A DNA stretch of 21,803 nucleotides from Symbiodinium natans (GCA_905221605.1 CAJNDS010001352.1:1-21803), one strand, 5' to 3'. Shown: positions 1-10,010, numbered from the stretch's first letter. Numbers and translations: made by a program. The notes: a model not told the origin generated them from the sequence alone.

Positions 1-1143
1 GTCATGACTGAAATGTCAACCAGAATGATTGGATGTCTGTTGGTAGGGACCAATGCTGACAATACCTCCAGCTGGGTTCGTTATTGGATGAATGCTTTCG
101 GACTGGACATTGCAGGGTCTGCTGTACTGTTGAGGACAGACAGCGAGACAGCGGTGAGCGCCCTCATCAAGAGAGCCAATCTGGGGATTAGGATTGTGAC
201 CCAAAGAGCACCTCCGCAGGGACATGAAGCGGTTGGTGGTGTGGAAAGGGCAGTGAGAACACTCAAGGAGTTGTTCAGCACGGTGAGGTTGGATCTACGA
301 GCGCAGGGCTTTGACTTGAAGAGAAGTCCTCGAGCGTTTGAGTTTGGTCTGATTTACTGTGCTGCAATGCACAATCACCATGCAGCTGCCTTTGATGGGA
401 AGAAATCAACCCAGGAGTTGGTACTACAGAGATCCCTCCATGAGTGTGGATCGTCGTTGATAGGTGCTACAGTTCTGGCTGAGCTACCGGATTCGATGAA
501 AACCACGGCACTCTCCCGGTTTGTGGAAGCAGCCTATGTGTACCCTGAAGTTGGTGGCTTGACTCATGTTGTGAGTGCCATGGTGGATGGTTGTCCAAAA
601 CACTTTCGAGCAAAGTCCATCAAGCACATTGTTCCGTTGAAGATTGGGTTGGAGCATTGTCAACATTTGCTCAAGGAGCATGATCCATCGGATACATTGG
701 CTCCCCCGATTCTGAAGGAGAAAGAGGATGGTGTGCCCGATCGGATTGAAGGTGAAGCGGACAAGGCCTTTGAGGGCCGAGTGTCTGAGGGACCGACCAC
801 CGACATGAGCAAAGTTGGACCTCCAGCTGCATGGGTGAAGGAACATGGTGGCACAGCGAACTGTCCTGCGTGTGGTCCAAAAAGAGGAAAAGCCAACCAC
901 AATGCTGAATGCCGAAAACGGTATGATGATTGGTTGAAAGCTCAACGACAAAGGTTGGAATCGAAAGAACCAACAGAGGAAACTCCAAAAATGGACCAGA
1001 GAAGCTCAAAGGATGCGGGGGTGATGGAGTCTGGAAGTGAGCCTTCACTCCTGAAACGCCCGAAGATCACCTATGAGAGTCGACCAGATCCCAAGTTGGA
1101 GGAGAAGCGTCCCAACACCTGCGACAGAAGTTGTGGATGTTGA
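1..1143 (+). pseudogene. Copia polyprotein fragment: integrase core (C-terminal half) and zinc-knuckle-like linker
   Basis: The frame is open from the first base, so this is a fragment and the ATG at 4 is unlikely to be a real start. The second catalytic Asp lies in LLRTDSE (codon 139-141) and the catalytic Glu in GGVERAVRTLKE, 35 residues later, about the D35E spacing of retroelement integrases; the first Asp lies upstream of the window. After the core comes a basic and acidic linker with CPACGPKRGKANHNAEC (862-912), a CX2CX8HX3C pattern that could bind zinc. From memory, dinoflagellate copia proteins often carry a similar knuckle between integrase and reverse transcriptase. The frame ends at 1143 in a cysteine-rich tail that looks like a frameshift product; the natural continuation is in frame +2. 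Confidence 0.85.
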
Positions 1144-2026
1144 CATGGAGGATTTTGAGGATCCAAGTTTGCCTTACCAAGTGATTCCAGATGAGGCAAT
1201 GGAACCTGGATACTTCGAAGGAGAAACTCCCGCTGAGGATGAAGCGATCCCAATGGAGGAAGAAAAACCTCAAATGGATGTGGATTCAGTTCCAAATGAG
1301 TCCAGTCGAGTTCCCCGGCGTTTATAGAGTTTAACTTCAGATGTGAACTCAGTTCCAGATGAGTCCAATCGAGTTCCCCGGCTGATCAATCGTATTTATT
1401 TAGACCCAAGACTCGATGTGCCTCAAGGTCCTATTACAATGGTAAGCAGTGACGAGAGTCCGAAGTTGGTACATGTGACCAATTCGATTCTGCTCAACAA
1501 GAATAGCACTTTCCCGGAGTCCATGAAGGTGTGTGGATCCCAAGTTTGGCTGGCAAGACCCACGAGTGTTCTGTCTGAGATAGATGGATGTCCATTAGAT
1601 GTGGATAAAACAGTGGAAGGCCGGCGAACTGAGCTGCAGAGTATGACTGCTCACAAAGCAGGGAGAGTGGTTGGAGCAGACGAGGCTCAGAAGTTTGCTC
1701 GTCAGCATGGGATAAAGATCATCCCAACCCGATGGGTCATAGGCCCAAAGGTGGTGAATGGCAAGGAAGCTGTGAGAGCTCGGTGTGTGGTGCAAGACAT
1801 TGCAAAGGGGAGCACAGCATCATCTTTAGGACTGAGTGCTACGACTCCTTCTTTAGAAGCGTTACGGACGCTTTTGGCCATTGCTTCGGTAGATGCTATG
1901 GATATCGCAACTTTGGATGTTAGCACTGCATTCTTGCATTCCCCCCTTCGAAAGGATCGAAGGCGATTATACAATTGCCCAAGGATGTTTCCGCCTGCAA
2001 GGACTATTATGTCCCGGTGTTTATGA
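1073..2026 (+). pseudogene. Copia polyprotein fragment: acidic linker and start of reverse transcriptase (RVT_2 type)
   Basis: This frame (+2) continues the previous fragment after a frameshift somewhere in 1085-1140. It opens with an acidic linker (VVDVDMEDFED), meets a TAG at 1325-1327 and resumes at once in the same frame. The RT fingers follow: IIPTRWVIGPKVVNGKEAVRA, then the palm motif LDVSTAFLHSPL, whose Asp is the first catalytic position. The frame is lost right after this motif, at a run of six C (1941-1946), and the sequence continues in frame +1. Around the TAG there is a 63-base-spaced, in-frame duplication (see findings). Confidence 0.85.
1279..1384 (+). repeat. Imperfect 63-base (21-codon) in-frame tandem duplication carrying the stop codon
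   Basis: The segment reading DVDSVPNESSRVPR (from about 1278) is repeated as DVNSVPDESNRVPR (from about 1341). Shared landmarks such as TCAGTTCCA (1286 and 1349) are 63 bases apart. The TAG at 1325-1327 lies in the tail of the first unit; the matching region after the second unit is open. Confidence 0.8.
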
Positions 2027-3315
2027 TTCTGGATCAAGCCATGAATGGTTTGAGAGTTGCCGCCAAAGCTTGGAATTTGAAGCTGGCGACAGTTGTGAAG
2101 AAAGTTGGGTTGCAGCAATGCCCAACGGAACCTTCCGTCTTCGAGGGCACTGTGAGAGGGAAAAGATTCCTCATGTTGTGCTATGTGGACGATTTGATTC
2201 TGTGTGGCACTAGAGATGCCATTCGGATGGTGACCGACACCCTGAACGGAGAGTTGAAGATCAAGGAAACGGGTCGAATCACTTCCACTGGTGGAAAGAT
2301 CACCTTTTTGGGGCGAGAGATTGAGAGACAAGGGAGTCATCTCAGGATGCGAGTGCCCCCGGCATATTTAGATGCCCTGTTCGAGACAGAGTTCTGTAAG
2401 GACCTGAAGGTGGTTACTGCTCCTCCGGACATCGTGAAAACGGTCGAGAAGGGCAGAGCAAGTGGTTCGGATCCTGAGTTGAGTGACACTGCAGCTGCGA
2501 GGTACAGAGCAGTACTTGGCCGGATTGCATGGTGGGGTCAGTCGAGACCTGACCTGAGTAGGTGGATGTCCATTCTTTCGCAAGGACAGTCCAAGCCAAC
2601 AGCATGCTTTGAGCAAGCATTGCGACAAGTGATTAGGTTCCTAAAGGGACAATACCATGCATGGCAGTACTTTGGCCCTGATGGGAATGTACCGGACAGT
2701 GGGCCGGCGCAGCTGGAAGTGTATGCGGATGCCAGTTGGGCACCCCAAGCGTCGTTAGGACGAAGATCTGTATCGGGCATAGCCATCTTTTATAGAGGAT
2801 GCCTGATCAAGGGAATCTCTCGAGTTCAAGGGTGTGTATCGCTGAGTTCTTGTGAAGCCGAGTTGAGAGCCATCTTGACTGCGGTACAGGAGAGTGAGGG
2901 ACTTGCGACTTTGATCGGTCAGTTTGCCGAGTCAGATGTCACGATCCGATTGCACACTGACAGTTCCTCAGCGAGAGCGGTTTTGCTAAACCGTGGGTTG
3001 AGTAGGCGAGTTCGCCACTTAGACATCGCTGTCTGCTATCTTCAGGCGCGGATACAGGAAGCTCAGACCTTGAAGGTCATTTGGTGCCCGACAGCGGGAA
3101 TGATCGCTGACGTTCTTACAAAGTGCTTGAGTCAAGTGACATTCTGTCAGCACCAGCAAGCTATGGGTATATACCCGGGTGAAGATGTGCAGCAGGTGTG
3201 GAGGATCTGTGGAATCCGACCAAGGGTTGGAGTTCAGGCATGCCAGTGTGCCGAGGCAACTGGATGCAGTGTGGAGCAAGTTGGATCGTTGAAAAGTGTG
3301 AAAAAGTGTGGTTAA
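1951..3315 (+). pseudogene. Copia polyprotein fragment: reverse transcriptase palm/thumb and RNase H
   Basis: Frame +1 continues the reverse transcriptase after the C-run frameshift; coding similarity begins just before the ATG at 1975 (KAIIQLPKDVSACKD). The catalytic YVDD box is at 2182-2193 within LMLCYVDDLILCGT. The copia hallmark RYRAVLGRIAWWGQSRPDLS follows, then RNase H: YADASWAP (Asp), SSCEAEL (Glu), LHTDSSSAR (Asp) and a final Asp in ADVLTKCL, so all four metal-binding positions are present. The frame ends with TAA at 3313-3315 after a short cysteine-containing tail. The domains look intact in themselves; only the upstream frameshifts break the polyprotein. Confidence 0.92.
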
Positions 3316-3384
3316 GTTTTTGAAAATTTCCACCTTAGAAGTCCCGAAACCCTTCGTGAAGACTCTTCCCCTGAGGTTCAAGAA

Positions 3385-4077
3385 ATGGATTTATGGTCCA
3401 CCCGCAAAAGCTTTGGTTCAAGCACCACGGAAGCTAGCCCTAGCCTGGAGCCTGTACCTTTGGTGAAGGACAGGAAAATGGCAGCTGAAGACAGCAGGAA
3501 GGGTGAGCAGGGTGCTGAGATGAAAAGCCCCTTTTGGTGTAAGGTTTGCAAATGGTTGTTCAGATCCGAGCATGCTGCCGGGTTGAGCTGGGATGAAAGT
3601 GGCAAGCCCAAGTGCAAAAAGTGCAAACAGACTGTGACAGTCTCTGGCACGGATGCAAGCCATGCATTCCATCTCCGAGAGGCAGAGAAGGAGCGCCGAG
3701 CTGCTGGAAAAAGGGGTGATAAAGGTGAAAGCCGAGGCTCAGGCCAAGCTGCACCGAAACCCAAGGCCATGCCGAAGGTTATTGAACGGATGGTCGACGT
3801 GTTTCCGGAGCTGGCGGATCCAGAGCCGCCGAAGTGGTTCGGTGATGTGTCATGGAGTATCTGCCGGCGCGGAACTCCAGTGGATGAGCTAGAGCTCAAG
3901 GACGTGGTAGGCACGCTATCCGACAAGGATATGTTGCGCTATCAAAGCTCATACGAGAAGCTGGTGAAGCCCATCCAGGAGGTGTGTGAGCTACAGGAGA
4001 ACCCACGAAGATCTTCGGAATCTTGGATGTCCGTGGACAGATTGGTGGCAAGGCCATCATCTGGGAGATGGCAGTGA
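3385..4077 (+). pseudogene. Downstream ORF of the retroelement, N-terminal part with CX2C...CX2C pair
   Basis: The ATG at 3385 opens a 230-codon frame, 69 bases after the polyprotein stop. Residues about 52-80 contain CKVC and CKKC separated by 21 residues (3538-3624), a CX2CX21CX2C arrangement that could be a zinc ribbon or treble-clef-like site. A lysine/glutamate-rich segment and a segment with FPELADPEPPKWFGDVSW follow. The end of the frame (SSESWMSVDRLVARPSSGRWQ-like) looks out of frame, because frame +3 becomes open at 3990 and continues naturally. I do not recognise a family. Position and strand suggest it belongs to the copia element, but it could be an unrelated host gene next to it. 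Confidence 0.6.
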
Positions 4078-5192
4078 ATGAAGGAGGACTGTACATGGAA
4101 GTACCGCCGGGAACGTGTGGCTTGGCGATGTTGAGCTTCGTGAGGTACTTGAAGAGAAAAGGGATAGTCCCTGTTTTGCTTCTGGGTGAGCACCAGGACC
4201 TCGGAGTCTTGCGGATGGTGGATCTGTTGTGCATGCTACCCATTTTGGGAGCAGAGAGGATCATGGAGGATGAAGCTGAGAGCTCGTATTATCCCCCATG
4301 GGTGTTGCGCTGGAAGAGAAGTGCAAAGGAAGGATCCTTGGTGTTTAAGGAACTGGTGGAGCGAGTGCGAGTGATTTCGATGTTGTCGTGTGATACACTT
4401 CGGATTCACGAGCCGGAGCTGAGGGAGAGACCAGTCCCCAAGTGGTCGTTTGTGGCCTACAGCCACTACAGAGCCGTGATGGAGTCTGTTGCAGGATTCT
4501 TGGAGGACCTGGAGAAAAAGAAAGAGGAGATCACCGACACGCAGAGGGCGGCAAGCTGGAAGAAGGTGGTTGCGAGTGAGACTCGAAGCGGTGTTGTGTG
4601 GATCTGCAAGTGTAAGTGGCACTTGCCGACCGACTATGTGGTGAGGTTCAACTTGACGTTGCCTGCCGACATGTGGCAGCAAGCCTTTGGGATCATGGGT
4701 GAGAATGTTGGGAAACTCGAGAAGGAGGAAAAGGACCTGAAGCGGATCCTCAAGGCTGCAGCGGAACAGCAAGACCGAGAGTTCGAGGAAGCTGATCGAA
4801 AGCGCAAGCGCATCGCCGACCTGTCAGCTGCCGAGGAAGAAGCTGCTAAGAGAGCAAAGCTGGAAGGCGAAGCGGTTCGCTTGCCTGTGTCAGTTGTACC
4901 ATCTGAGTTGGATGCAGCAGCTATCGCGCAGATTGCTGAGCGTGTGAAGGCAAGCTTTAGTGTTGCCGATTTGGAGCTGATGTTGGAAGAGAAGAAGAGA
5001 AAGGTTGGAGACCAGCCAACTGAGAGGCCTGCGGAGACGCCAGCTGAGCCTAGCCGATCTTCGCAGGATGTGGTGATGGAAACGAGGACAGCTGAGTTGG
5101 CGGAGATGAAGGAAGCCGCCAAGGAGCGCCGCGCCAAGTTGATGGAGTCAACTGGAGCTGGCGAGAAGAAGGGCGAAGAGGATGAAGAATGA
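3990..5192 (+). pseudogene. Downstream ORF of the retroelement, C-terminal part with charged coiled coil
   Basis: Frame +3 is closed by TGA at 3987-3989 and then open to TGA at 5190-5192. It continues the preceding fragment after a one-base-type frameshift near 4000-4010 (KIFGILDVRGQIGGKAIIWEM). A hydrophobic, globular-looking stretch (about 4080-4440) is followed by a long charged helix-rich tail (LEKEEKDLKRILKAAAEQQD, then EEADRKRKRIADLSAAEEEA) and an acidic end. No transmembrane segment or enzyme motif is visible, which argues against an envelope-like protein. A nucleic-acid or particle-associated role is possible but unproven. With the upstream part, the whole protein would be about 600 residues. 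Confidence 0.6.
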
Positions 5193-5216
5193 ACTGAGAT
5201 GCTAAGTGATCTCAGT
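5193..5216. other. Perfect 8-base inverted repeat immediately after the ORF stop
   Basis: ACTGAGAT (5193-5200) pairs with ATCTCAGT (5209-5216) around an 8-base loop. It begins directly after the TGA of the downstream ORF. It could form a small hairpin in the transcript; its role is unknown. Confidence 0.5.
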
Positions 5217-5585
5217 GGTTGGGTGGGTGAGTGAAACCCGCAGCCATTTTTTTGGAAGCCATGGCCGCGTTGCCGCCATGGAGCGCCCGCGATTTTTCTG
5301 GTTAGTGTGAGCCCTTGTTTCAGTGCATGAGAAGTTTGCAAAGAGGAGGCAAAATGATGATGAAACTCAACGAGGGACTCTATAGCCCCTTCTGCAAGGC
5401 GTCTGATTGCCACCTCTGAAGACGTTTTTGGCTGATGGTACGCTGGAAGAAGCGAAACTATGAAGCCAATCTTTTCCTGAAGGATCAGCTAGCCGATGCT
5501 AGTTGGTGAGTTTGGTGACCTGGAAGATGCGAGACTGAGGAGGAGTACCACGACAAGGTCGAGTTCTGAGTGGGAAACATCTGAA

Positions 5586-5748
5586 GCTTGCATTAATTCG
5601 TTTTCACGTGTTTGTCACCACGAACTCTTGGATTCGTTCCAAGACAACCCTGCCCCAGTGCAGGTGGATGCAAGTTTAATTAGTTTTTCACGTGTTTGGA
5701 CAACGAACTCTTGGGTTACCAGTGATGTGGACCCAGGACAACCTGCCT
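5586..5748 (+). repeat. Imperfect 84-base direct repeat, each unit with a CACGTG palindrome
   Basis: Two adjacent units share TTAATT, TTTTCACGTGTTTG, CGAACTCTTGG and ACAACC(C)TGCC in the same order. CACGTG lies at 5605-5610 and 5689-5694, 84 bases apart. The second unit has about nine extra bases near its end. Repeated CACGTG inside a probable LTR could be a regulatory-site duplication, but this is inference. Confidence 0.75.
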
Positions 5749-6186
5749 GATGGTGGGATCTTGCATGAGTTTTAAGTTTGATGTCAGAGATCGACTGGTG
5801 TGTTGTTTGTTTCGTTTGGTTGCGAGTACGCACCAAGGGAATGTGGCCAGGGCATCCCCTTAGTGTTGAAGTGCCGAGCTGGGCTTGGACTTCAGATCTT
5901 TGACATGAACCCTCAGCAAAATGCGGGGTGTGGAAGATTGTGGCTGATCAGTGATGTTTTTGTCATGTTTTGGATCAGCTTGTATAGGTTTGTGTTGCTT
6001 CGGAGTGATTGGGAATCCGTGTGATCCCATCCTCGATGGTTTATGCCTCGTTGATTTCCAAGGAAATCATACGAGTGTGTTTTTGCCCAATACGCTATTT
6101 AAAGTGAGTGTGCAGTGTGTAGGAACTTCGTTCTGAAGCTGAGTTTAAGCTCACAAGAGAGAATTCGTTTAGTTTGTGCACTTCGT

Positions 6187-6208
6187 GACTTTTGGCTCAA
6201 GGCTCAAG
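6187..6208 (+). other. Relict dinoflagellate spliced-leader end with a second partial copy
   Basis: TTTTGGCTCAAG at 6190-6201 matches the last 12 bases of the dinoflagellate spliced leader (which ends CCATTTTGGCTCAAG) and is followed directly by a second GCTCAAG (6202-6208). Stacked partial leaders are the known footprint of trans-spliced mRNAs that were reverse-transcribed back into the genome and spliced again. The bases 5' of the match do not fit the leader. No coding frame follows directly, so the retrocopied unit, if any, is decayed or is the element's own transcript. Confidence 0.5.
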
Positions 6209-6510
6209 TGGCTCTGACTGTGAAAAAGAGAGAGTTGTCCGCACTTGTGTGAGAGGTCAGGGTTCGTGCTTTCAAGGGAAAAGGTACCAGAGGGACCTTC
6301 GGTTTTTCACGTCGAAGGCCATGCTGCGACTGGTGCTGTCACAAGGTTGAGAAACCTAAGCAGCAATTTCTAGCTTCAAAAAGCCAAACCTCCAAGCCAC
6401 CAAGCCGCACAGAAGAAACAGAAAAAGGATAGCTGCCACAATGTTACAGATGATGCATCAGATGGACGTATAAACCCAAGTTATAAAGTATTTCAATTAT
6501 AAAACATATT

Positions 6511-6820
6511 TCTTTTTACAAAGCGAAAGAAGGATGTGTTCTAAATTCCACCCTCCTCAAATCTTGTGATACATTTTGTGTTTGTTTTTTTTGGATTTCA
6601 TTCCTTTGAAACCAGAGAAGTAAGACTCCAAACATTCATATTCCTTTACACAAAGAAAGAAGAGAATGTATTCTAAATTTCACCCCCTCGAATCTTGTTT
6701 TATTTTTTTGGGTTTTATTTTTTCGAAACCAGAGATTCTTTGTTAAAGGGAAGCTCAAGGGCAATTCCACCCCGCTTCTTCTTGTTTTTCGTGTTCATTA
6801 CTCGATTTTCAAGAAGCAGA
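6511..6820 (+). repeat. Three diverged copies of a pyrimidine-rich motif
   Basis: AAATTCCACCCTCC...AAATCTTG (6543-6566), AAATTTCACCCCCTCGAATCTTG written as a core at 6675-6697, and CAATTCCACCCCGC...TCTTG (6762-6784) are each followed by a T-rich run and then a GAAACCAGAGA or AGAAGCAGAGAG-like end. The first two copies are also preceded by similar sequence (TTTACA...AAAGAAG...TTCTAAA). Copy spacing is 132 and 87 bases. The sequence is noncoding. Confidence 0.7.
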
Positions 6821-6935
6821 GAGTTCACAGCAGTAACGTGGCGCGGGGCCAAGCCGAGACCCCATGTTTTGTTTCAGAGGCGATTCATATGCTTCCACGC
6901 GAGCTTGCCCGGCAGAAAAAAGCCGGAGGGTTGGC

Positions 6936-6950
6936 GGGGGCGCAGCCCCC
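6936..6950. other. GC-rich perfect hairpin
   Basis: GGGGGC (6936-6941) and GCCCCC (6945-6950) pair around a three-base GCA loop. A second, looser GCCGG inverted repeat lies just upstream (about 6908-6927) around an A-rich loop. Function is unknown; it may be the end of a small mobile or repetitive unit. Confidence 0.5.
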
Positions 6951-6966
6951 CCATTTGCCTCCTGTA

Positions 6967-7050
6967 GCATCTGCTGAACTTGGAACGCTGCGCAAGACCC
7001 ACGACGGGGTTTGTCTGAATGGAGACTGCGGCATCTGCTGAACCTGGAAC
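6967..7050 (+). repeat. 20-base direct repeat, 64 bases apart
   Basis: GCATCTGCTGAACTTGGAAC (6967-6986) recurs as GCATCTGCTGAACCTGGAAC (7031-7050), 19 of 20 identical. The 44 bases between the copies show no clear feature. Confidence 0.75.
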
Positions 7051-8248
7051 TGAGGCAATAAGGAAACCCGGGTAAACCTTCAGAGGGCACTTTTACGGAC
7101 AAGTCAACCGGCTTAGCTGGCTTAGCTGGTTTCTCCATGGAAAGGCTGGAATTCTTGGTGTGGAGACTTGTTGCTGAGTTTTTCGCTTTGTGAAGATGCA
7201 GCATCCATTGTTCCTTCTTGGACTTTGTTTCCCTGGTGGCACTTTCGTGTGCAAAATCGTGTGAAGCCTTCGATCTTTGCTTTGCAAGCTTAGATTATTG
7301 CTGACATCTCTGGGTCGGAAGCACCAATCCAAGCTCTTATCTGTGTTTGGAATTCACTTGAACCTTCATGTTCTAAAGACGAAAGAACTGTCAGATGAAG
7401 TTGCCGACGATGCGTAAAGAGTTCAAACTCGTTCATGACGCGCATGATCTTGAAGGTATTCAACCAGATCCCAAAGAATAAAAGCAGTTTTCCTTAGTCG
7501 AGCTTTGGACTTAGAGCATGCTGAGAACAGGAATGCCTCATAATGATCTGGAGACAGAAGACGAGTGGAGTGATTTTAACGGCAACGAGAAGCAGTTCAA
7601 GTCCCACGAAGTTTCTCTGCAGAAGAACAAGCCTTCTCAGCTTGTAAGAACCTGAGACTTTCGAAAAAAAACACAGACAAAGAAGTTTCAAGACTTGGGT
7701 GTCGTGGACAAGGTGCCCACGGAAGAAGAGAGCAAAGAAGTTGTTGGTTGACAACGAAGTCGGTGGTCCAATTGCTGGCTGGAGAGTCGTTGGACAACGG
7801 GGTGCTGCAAGCAGGCTGTGAGAAGAGCGTAGGGACCCAGCATTGTTCTGGGAAGGTTGTCAACCCTTTAGTTGGAATTGAGCGGTGGTTTTGAGCTGGT
7901 ATCAGGTTGTGCGTTGAAGTCCGGAATCGCGCATGACGGTGCTCATGAAGTCGGTGCACTTTGCTTCGCAAAAAAGGCGTTTTGTGGATTCTGTTTTGCG
8001 TGCAACAGCAGGGTGCGATACATCTTTGCCGCCCAAAATCTTCGTGCCAGGCTTGAGAAAGCGTAGGGTAGTGCTCGCAGCCATCTTCCTCCTACAACTA
8101 GCATCAAGAAGTTCTCCATGTCAACAGCGAAGCAAAATTTGCTGCACTCAAAGGGCAAAATCTTGCATTCGTACCGCAATTGCTTATGTTGCCAATTTAT
8201 TGCATGTCAAAGCTCACACCTGAAATAAAATTCTTCAGGTGGTTGGAG

Positions 8249-8273
8249 ACGCATGCAGCCAGCGAGCATGCGT
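8249..8273. other. Perfect 8-base inverted repeat
   Basis: ACGCATGC (8249-8256) pairs with GCATGCGT (8266-8273) around a 9-base loop. It is isolated in noncoding DNA and no role is apparent. Confidence 0.45.
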
Positions 8274-9990
8274 AACATTCAAAACAAAGTGAGGATGCCA
8301 GAACGTCTGCTGCTTGGGCGCATTGCAAGAGGGTTGTCACGATCAAGGGCTAAACGACGGTTTGCTTTAGCCAAAGCAATGCTGAGTTGCTTTTGCGGCA
8401 CGATTATATTTCATGGTGGTTCGCGCCATCCGATCTGACCCAAGGTACTTCGGGACGTTGTGGGAGCACGGTGTGCATCTGCTTTGCCAAACTTTGAATG
8501 TGGACAATGTGCAAGAGCAAAGCTTGTGCTTGCCCGACAGTTGAGAAAAACAGAAGCATGGAACCGAATGCCGTTGTATTACATTTACCTACCATGCAAA
8601 CCTCATGCAAATTTGAAACCACAGCTATTCCAATCATCGCCATGACGAACTCGTGCATGGCCATTTTGTCTCCAAGCTTGCCAGTTTCACACGTTGTTCA
8701 TGGATGCGACCTAGCCAAGCATTGGTTCCGCACAATGTACTAGTGAAGAGGACGATGTCAACGACGAGTGACGTAGCTTGTAGTGGAAACCCGGACGACA
8801 GCCGTAAATACTTCCTTGGAATCGGTGCACGGCAGTTGTTTGTGCTGATGGTTGCTGCGGAGGCACATTGACGAATTGTGCATGCATAGGCAGCAGTTCG
8901 GTCGTGGAAGAAAGGAGAGTCGAAAGCTTGCCAAGGTGAAGGACGAAGCTGCACTAGACACTTATGCACGTCTCATCCGAGCGGTCGGCTGGCTCGTAAT
9001 GTGAGGTGCAGCGGAAATCCACGTTCAGTTTCCACAGTATGGCACAGAAAAGGCAAACGACATGAGTCACCTGATTTGAGTTGTGAAATTAACGCTTTCC
9101 AAGGAAATAGCAGCCCGACAGAAACAGATTGAGGATGCGAACGCGGATTTGGAGCTTGGCACTAAGTCGTTCTCACGGTTCGGTTGAAAATCCATGGCTG
9201 TGTTTGTGTTTCTGATGTTGTAGTTGCAGCTTTTGGGAACCATGCCGTGTTGTCAGAGATGTTTGTCCCTGGCCTTTCTGAGTGTATCAGCATTTGTGAT
9301 TTCTACTTGCAGGCTCTTGGTTGACACGATCGCTTTCTGAAGTGTTGGGCATGAGGCAAGAGTCTCTCCACAAGATGAATGGCCGCGATCTTCCACGCAA
9401 GAGGTTTCGCTGAGAGCGTTTGTTTTGTTTTCGACGTCGGAAGTTTAAGCTTTTCTCGACACTGCAATAGTATGATTTGTTGCTCCGTATTACGATTCCA
9501 CAGCGCAGTCCTGAAGGCATTTTGAGAATCTTGCATCGGTGTTGACTGATTTTGGCAGAATCATGGTCATGCATGTTTGTTGTCCACAGCGTCCAGTGCT
9601 TGCAAGTACATGCACTGCCCTTCAGATTCTTGTTGTCAGATCATCTGGACGCGTGCTTGCAGGCAGCTGATAGGAACTGGTCTTCTTCCGAGCCAGTACA
9701 ACAGGACGGTGTTTTGAGCAACATTGCTGATTTTCGCCGAACATTCTTGATGTGTTCTATTGCATCATGCCACAACTTTCGCCAGGATGACTAACATCAA
9801 CAAGTGCGGAAGCTACACAGCAGTAATCCCGACCGTTTGCTGAGAAACTCCCCGAGTTCAAGTTCGCTGTCATGTAGTGTGAAGATGAATGGCGGATGGC
9901 AGGCATACTGGTGGAGTCTGGCCCATTCATGGCAGAATCAGTTCGGGCTTTTCGGGTTTGGAGAAGTGGAGGACCGATTCTTTGAAAGCT

Positions 9991-10010
9991 CTTGAGGTTG
10001 CTTGAGGTTG
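9991..10010 (+). repeat. Perfect 10-base tandem duplication
   Basis: CTTGAGGTTG occurs twice in immediate succession. It is one of a set of 9-11 base two-copy duplications in this window (see findings). Confidence 0.9.

Larger units (their letters stand above)
1..5192 (+). mobile_element. Decayed Ty1/copia-type LTR retrotransposon, 5' end outside window, 3' end not located
   Basis: The order integrase, reverse transcriptase, RNase H on one strand is the Ty1/copia order, and the motifs seen (integrase D and E, YVDD, an RNase H with D, E, D and D positions) fit that superfamily. The gag, protease, first integrase Asp, 5' LTR and primer-binding site would lie before the window. The element has lost its reading frame at about 1085-1140, at 1325-1327 (TAG) and near 1941-1950, so this copy cannot make an intact polyprotein without recoding. 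A second reading frame at 3385-5192 follows on the same strand and is probably part of the element. The 3' LTR cannot be delimited because its 5' partner is not in the window; it should fall between about 5200 and 6480. Confidence 0.85.
5217..6480. other. Gene-free stretch expected to hold the element's 3' untranslated region and LTR
   Basis: No frame here shows recognisable coding similarity. Being directly 3' of the copia ORFs, it should contain the polypurine tract, the 3' LTR and the insertion boundary, but these cannot be placed without the 5' LTR. Purine-rich runs lie at about 5162-5193 and 5340-5366. A TATTTAAA-like stretch lies near 6095. The CACGTG repeat and the spliced-leader-like sequence listed separately fall inside it. 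Confidence 0.5.
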
